DNA from: an uncultured Moraxella sp.
Lineage (GTDB): Bacteria > Pseudomonadota > Gammaproteobacteria > Pseudomonadales > Moraxellaceae
Length of the DNA stretch: 7,793 nucleotides
Direction of reading: 5' to 3'
NCBI GenBank assembly: GCA_937889485.1
Contig: CALAPG010000300.1
Coordinates: forward strand, 1 to 7,793
Shown: in pieces, positions 6,395 to 7,793 of the stretch
Numbering within the stretch: the first letter of the stretch is position 1
Layout: each line of letters starts with the position of its first letter
The notes under the pieces: generated by a model
Told to the model about the DNA's origin: nothing
Database searches by the model: none
The model's input: the letters and a program-made list of their open reading frames with translations, nothing else
Position numbers and translations under genes: made by a program

Positions 6395-7153
6395 TTACGT
6401 CTTCACAAAAACCTTCCAAACCCCATTATGGGCAATAGGGTCTTTATAAGCATCATTGCGTTTTTTGCGGGGTGTTTGCCTGCTATCCACCACATGAAAA
6501 CCCTCAAGAGCATGAATAATAAGTCCCGTACGATAAAATCGCATGCGCTGCGGCTCTAACAGCGACCCTTTGGCATCACGGCAAAACACATAAGCGCGTA
6601 AATCAATAAATTCACGGTGGGCAACCAAACGCGCCTCAGCATTGACCGCCAATACCTGCGTCATAGCTGCCACCTGCTCAGGTTCATAATCCCCACACTT
6701 GGCGATGAGTGCGCCTACTGACCCAAAGCTCTTAGACTCCTTGGCTTTGGTACGCGTCAAATGCAATTTTTGTACATGATACATAAATTGAGGAATCTCA
6801 AGGCTGGCAGGCAAGGGCAGATAATCGGGCGGTAGCCCTGCCGAAGGATAAAACCCTTTTGCTCTGGTTACCAGTGGCTGCCACGTAGCTTCATAGCTTT
6901 GCACTTCTGCCAAATTCCCATAAAAAATTGGCAATTCTTGTACCTGTGTCAACAGCGGCGGCGGAAAAAAATCGTAACGAAACTGAGCAATATCCGCTTG
7001 TAGCGTTGACAGCAGCTGCTTGATCTGTTTTTTTTGCGCTTTGTCGTTGGTGGTGCTTGGAGAAGCCTCGCCCAATAATTCGGGTGAAGCGTCCGCTGGC
7101 AGACCACAACTTGGCAGGGTAGGCGCTACAAAAGGGGCAGAACGATGAATCAT
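6395..7153 (-). CDS. Hypothetical protein of unknown function next to kefC
   Basis: I do not recognise this 252-residue protein. No hydrophobic signal or membrane segment is visible, so it is probably cytoplasmic. Residues 1-35 are Pro/Ala/Ser-rich and look disordered (PFVAPTLPSCGLP, then ASPELLGEASPS). About 36-58 is a Lys/Gln-rich helical stretch. A Pro/Tyr-rich middle follows (DFFPPPLLTQ at 61-70, LPPDYLPLPASLEIPQF at 107-123). The C-terminal half looks folded: EARLVAHREFIDLRAYVFCR at 173-192, then RFYRTGLIIHALEGFHVVD at 205-223, a basic RQTPRKKR patch at 225-232, and GVWKVFVKT at the end. No nucleotide-binding, metal or catalytic motif is evident; only two cysteines lie outside the N-terminus. 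ATG 7153 is chosen over an in-frame TTG at 7159; neither has a good ribosome site. It ends 39 bp before kefC, so co-transcription is likely, but a shared role is only a guess. Confidence 0.75.
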   Translation of the reverse strand: MIHRSAPFVAPTLPSCGLPADASPELLGEASPSTTNDKAQKKQIKQLLSTLQADIAQFRYDFFPPPLLTQVQELPIFYGNLAEVQSYEATWQPLVTRAKGFYPSAGLPPDYLPLPASLEIPQFMYHVQKLHLTRTKAKESKSFGSVGALIAKCGDYEPEQVAAMTQVLAVNAEARLVAHREFIDLRAYVFCRDAKGSLLEPQRMRFYRTGLIIHALEGFHVVDSRQTPRKKRNDAYKDPIAHNGVWKVFVKT

Positions 7154-7283
7154 AGCCAAATACTCAAATTAGCCTTGTTAATCATTGACATTGCCAGACA
7201 CAATGCCGCAAGTACAAGATATCAATCACAAATTTTGATGCATTTTTTACCATGCTAACATATTTAGCCTAAGCAATGATAAA

Positions 7284-7311
7284 AAAATATACAAAAAAAT
7301 GTAAGTGGCAA
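7284..7311 (-). promoter_or_regulatory. Weak candidate promoter upstream of the hypothetical gene
   Basis: TTGCCA (7311-7306, one mismatch to consensus) is followed 16 bp later by TATTTT (7289-7284), with TATATT two bases closer to the -35. It would leave a leader of roughly 125 nt. The whole 7160-7381 gap is AT-rich, so chance matches are expected. The gap also holds an 8-bp palindrome GTGATCAC at 7332-7339 and a short CATTG/CAATG hairpin at 7189-7205. I see no gene or clear terminator in it. Confidence 0.25.
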
Positions 7312-7381
7312 ATGTTTGCTGCCCTTCATGAGTGATCACCTAATCATGCATCACGGCTCACCAAAAAATTATGCTACGCGA

Positions 7382-7793
7382 TCAGTGGGAATGATGATGT
7401 ACTATCTCACGTGGCACCAAAGCAAGTTCACAGTCAAAATGGGTATTGTGGACATGATATTCGCTTTCAAATTGTATGGTACTGTGATTAATACCAAGCA
7501 TCTGTAACGGTTGTTGTAGCTCATAAAGCAGCTGATCAGTTTGCGTCAAGCTCAAGGTGCTTGGCACAATCACATGACAAGATAAACTATGAACGCCGCT
7601 AGTGATGCTCCAAATATGTAAATCATGCACCGATAACACCCAAGGATGTGCCGTTAACGTTTGCATAACCTGGTGCTGCTCAATCTCAGCAGGCGCGCCT
7701 TCCATCAAAATATGGCTTGCATGTTTGACCACCCCGCAGCCGCTTCGAAAAATCAGCAAAGCTACCAAAACACTCACCAGCGCATCAGTCCAT
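7382..7793 (-). CDS. Cation diffusion facilitator (CDF) metal efflux transporter, C-terminal part
   Basis: This is partial: the gene enters across the right edge, the frame is open to the last base, and 136 residues are visible. Its family exports zinc and similar divalent metals from the cytosol in exchange for protons. The visible part starts with WTDALVSVLVALLIFRSG, the last membrane helix and its lead-in, then GVVKHASHILMEGAP, a strong ZitB/CzcD-type signature. The cytosolic regulatory domain follows, with VLSVHDLHIWSITSGVHSLS as the typical VHDLHxW metal-sensing segment. The protein ends with a His-containing stretch (YHVHNTHFDCEL) and a HHHSH terminus, which suit metal binding. The membrane domain with the HxxxD transport site lies outside the window, so metal preference cannot be judged. 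About 230 bp separate it from the next gene. Confidence 0.92.
   Translation of the reverse strand, partial: WTDALVSVLVALLIFRSGCGVVKHASHILMEGAPAEIEQHQVMQTLTAHPWVLSVHDLHIWSITSGVHSLSCHVIVPSTLSLTQTDQLLYELQQPLQMLGINHSTIQFESEYHVHNTHFDCELALVPREIVHHHSH

Noticed and set aside
7251..7328. Two short minus-strand ORFs of 21-23 codons between the CDF gene and the hypothetical gene
   Set aside because: No ribosome site, low-complexity AT-rich coding, no overlap with a neighbour; expected by chance.
7328..7361. Possible terminator hairpin after the CDF gene (TGAGTGAT ... ATCACGGCTCA)
   Set aside because: The stem is short with a 3-nt bulge, and no T-run follows on the minus strand.
7316..7507. Plus-strand 63-residue ORF near the CDF 3' end
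   Set aside because: Most of it is antisense to the CDF C-terminal domain, and its product has no recognisable features.
1..7793. Defence system, prophage, transposon or CRISPR array
   Set aside because: No repeats of the right size, no transposase, integrase or nuclease signatures; gene content is housekeeping and composition looks even.

Overview
All eight confident protein genes lie on the minus strand, so the window is read right to left. The proteins point to a gammaproteobacterium of the Moraxellaceae (Moraxella/Psychrobacter/Acinetobacter relatives). The evidence is the makeup of the ScpA/ScpB and TrpRS proteins, an LpxL-type lipid A acyltransferase (so a Gram-negative outer membrane) and a KefB/KefC-type antiporter. 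The genus is an inference from protein style, not a proven assignment. Base composition looks moderate and even, and I see no insertion sequence, tRNA, rRNA, CRISPR array or phage gene.

Right-hand part (about 7793 to 4496): the C-terminal part of a cation diffusion facilitator (CDF) metal exporter is cut by the window edge. After about 230 bp of AT-rich DNA comes a 252-residue protein I do not recognise. Then, 39 bp on, comes a 619-residue KefC-like cation:proton antiporter with a good ribosome binding site. The short gap before kefC is mostly a 15-bp tandem duplication that also repeats the stop codon in frame.

Middle (4495 to 3134): 144 bp with an extended -10 promoter and a possible 26-codon ORF whose stop overlaps the start of the next gene. 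That gene is an LpxL/HtrB lipid A late acyltransferase with a hydrophilic N-terminal extension of almost 60 residues. Another 99 bp holds a good sigma-70-type promoter for the next block.

Left-hand part (3133 to 110): a compact run of trpS, a class I O-methyltransferase, scpA and scpB, joined by very short gaps or stop/start overlaps, so very probably one operon from the promoter at about 3158-3185. ScpA and ScpB are the kleisin and winged-helix partners of the SMC chromosome condensin. TrpRS charges tRNA-Trp. The methyltransferase substrate is unknown. The last 109 bp, downstream of scpB, hold three alternating copies of a 6-bp inverted motif and no recognisable gene.

Overall this is mostly housekeeping DNA. 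The parts most worth a second look are the unrecognised protein beside kefC, the extended LpxL N-terminus with its overlapping upstream ORF, and the duplicated stop region before kefC. I found no convincing new defence or mobile system.
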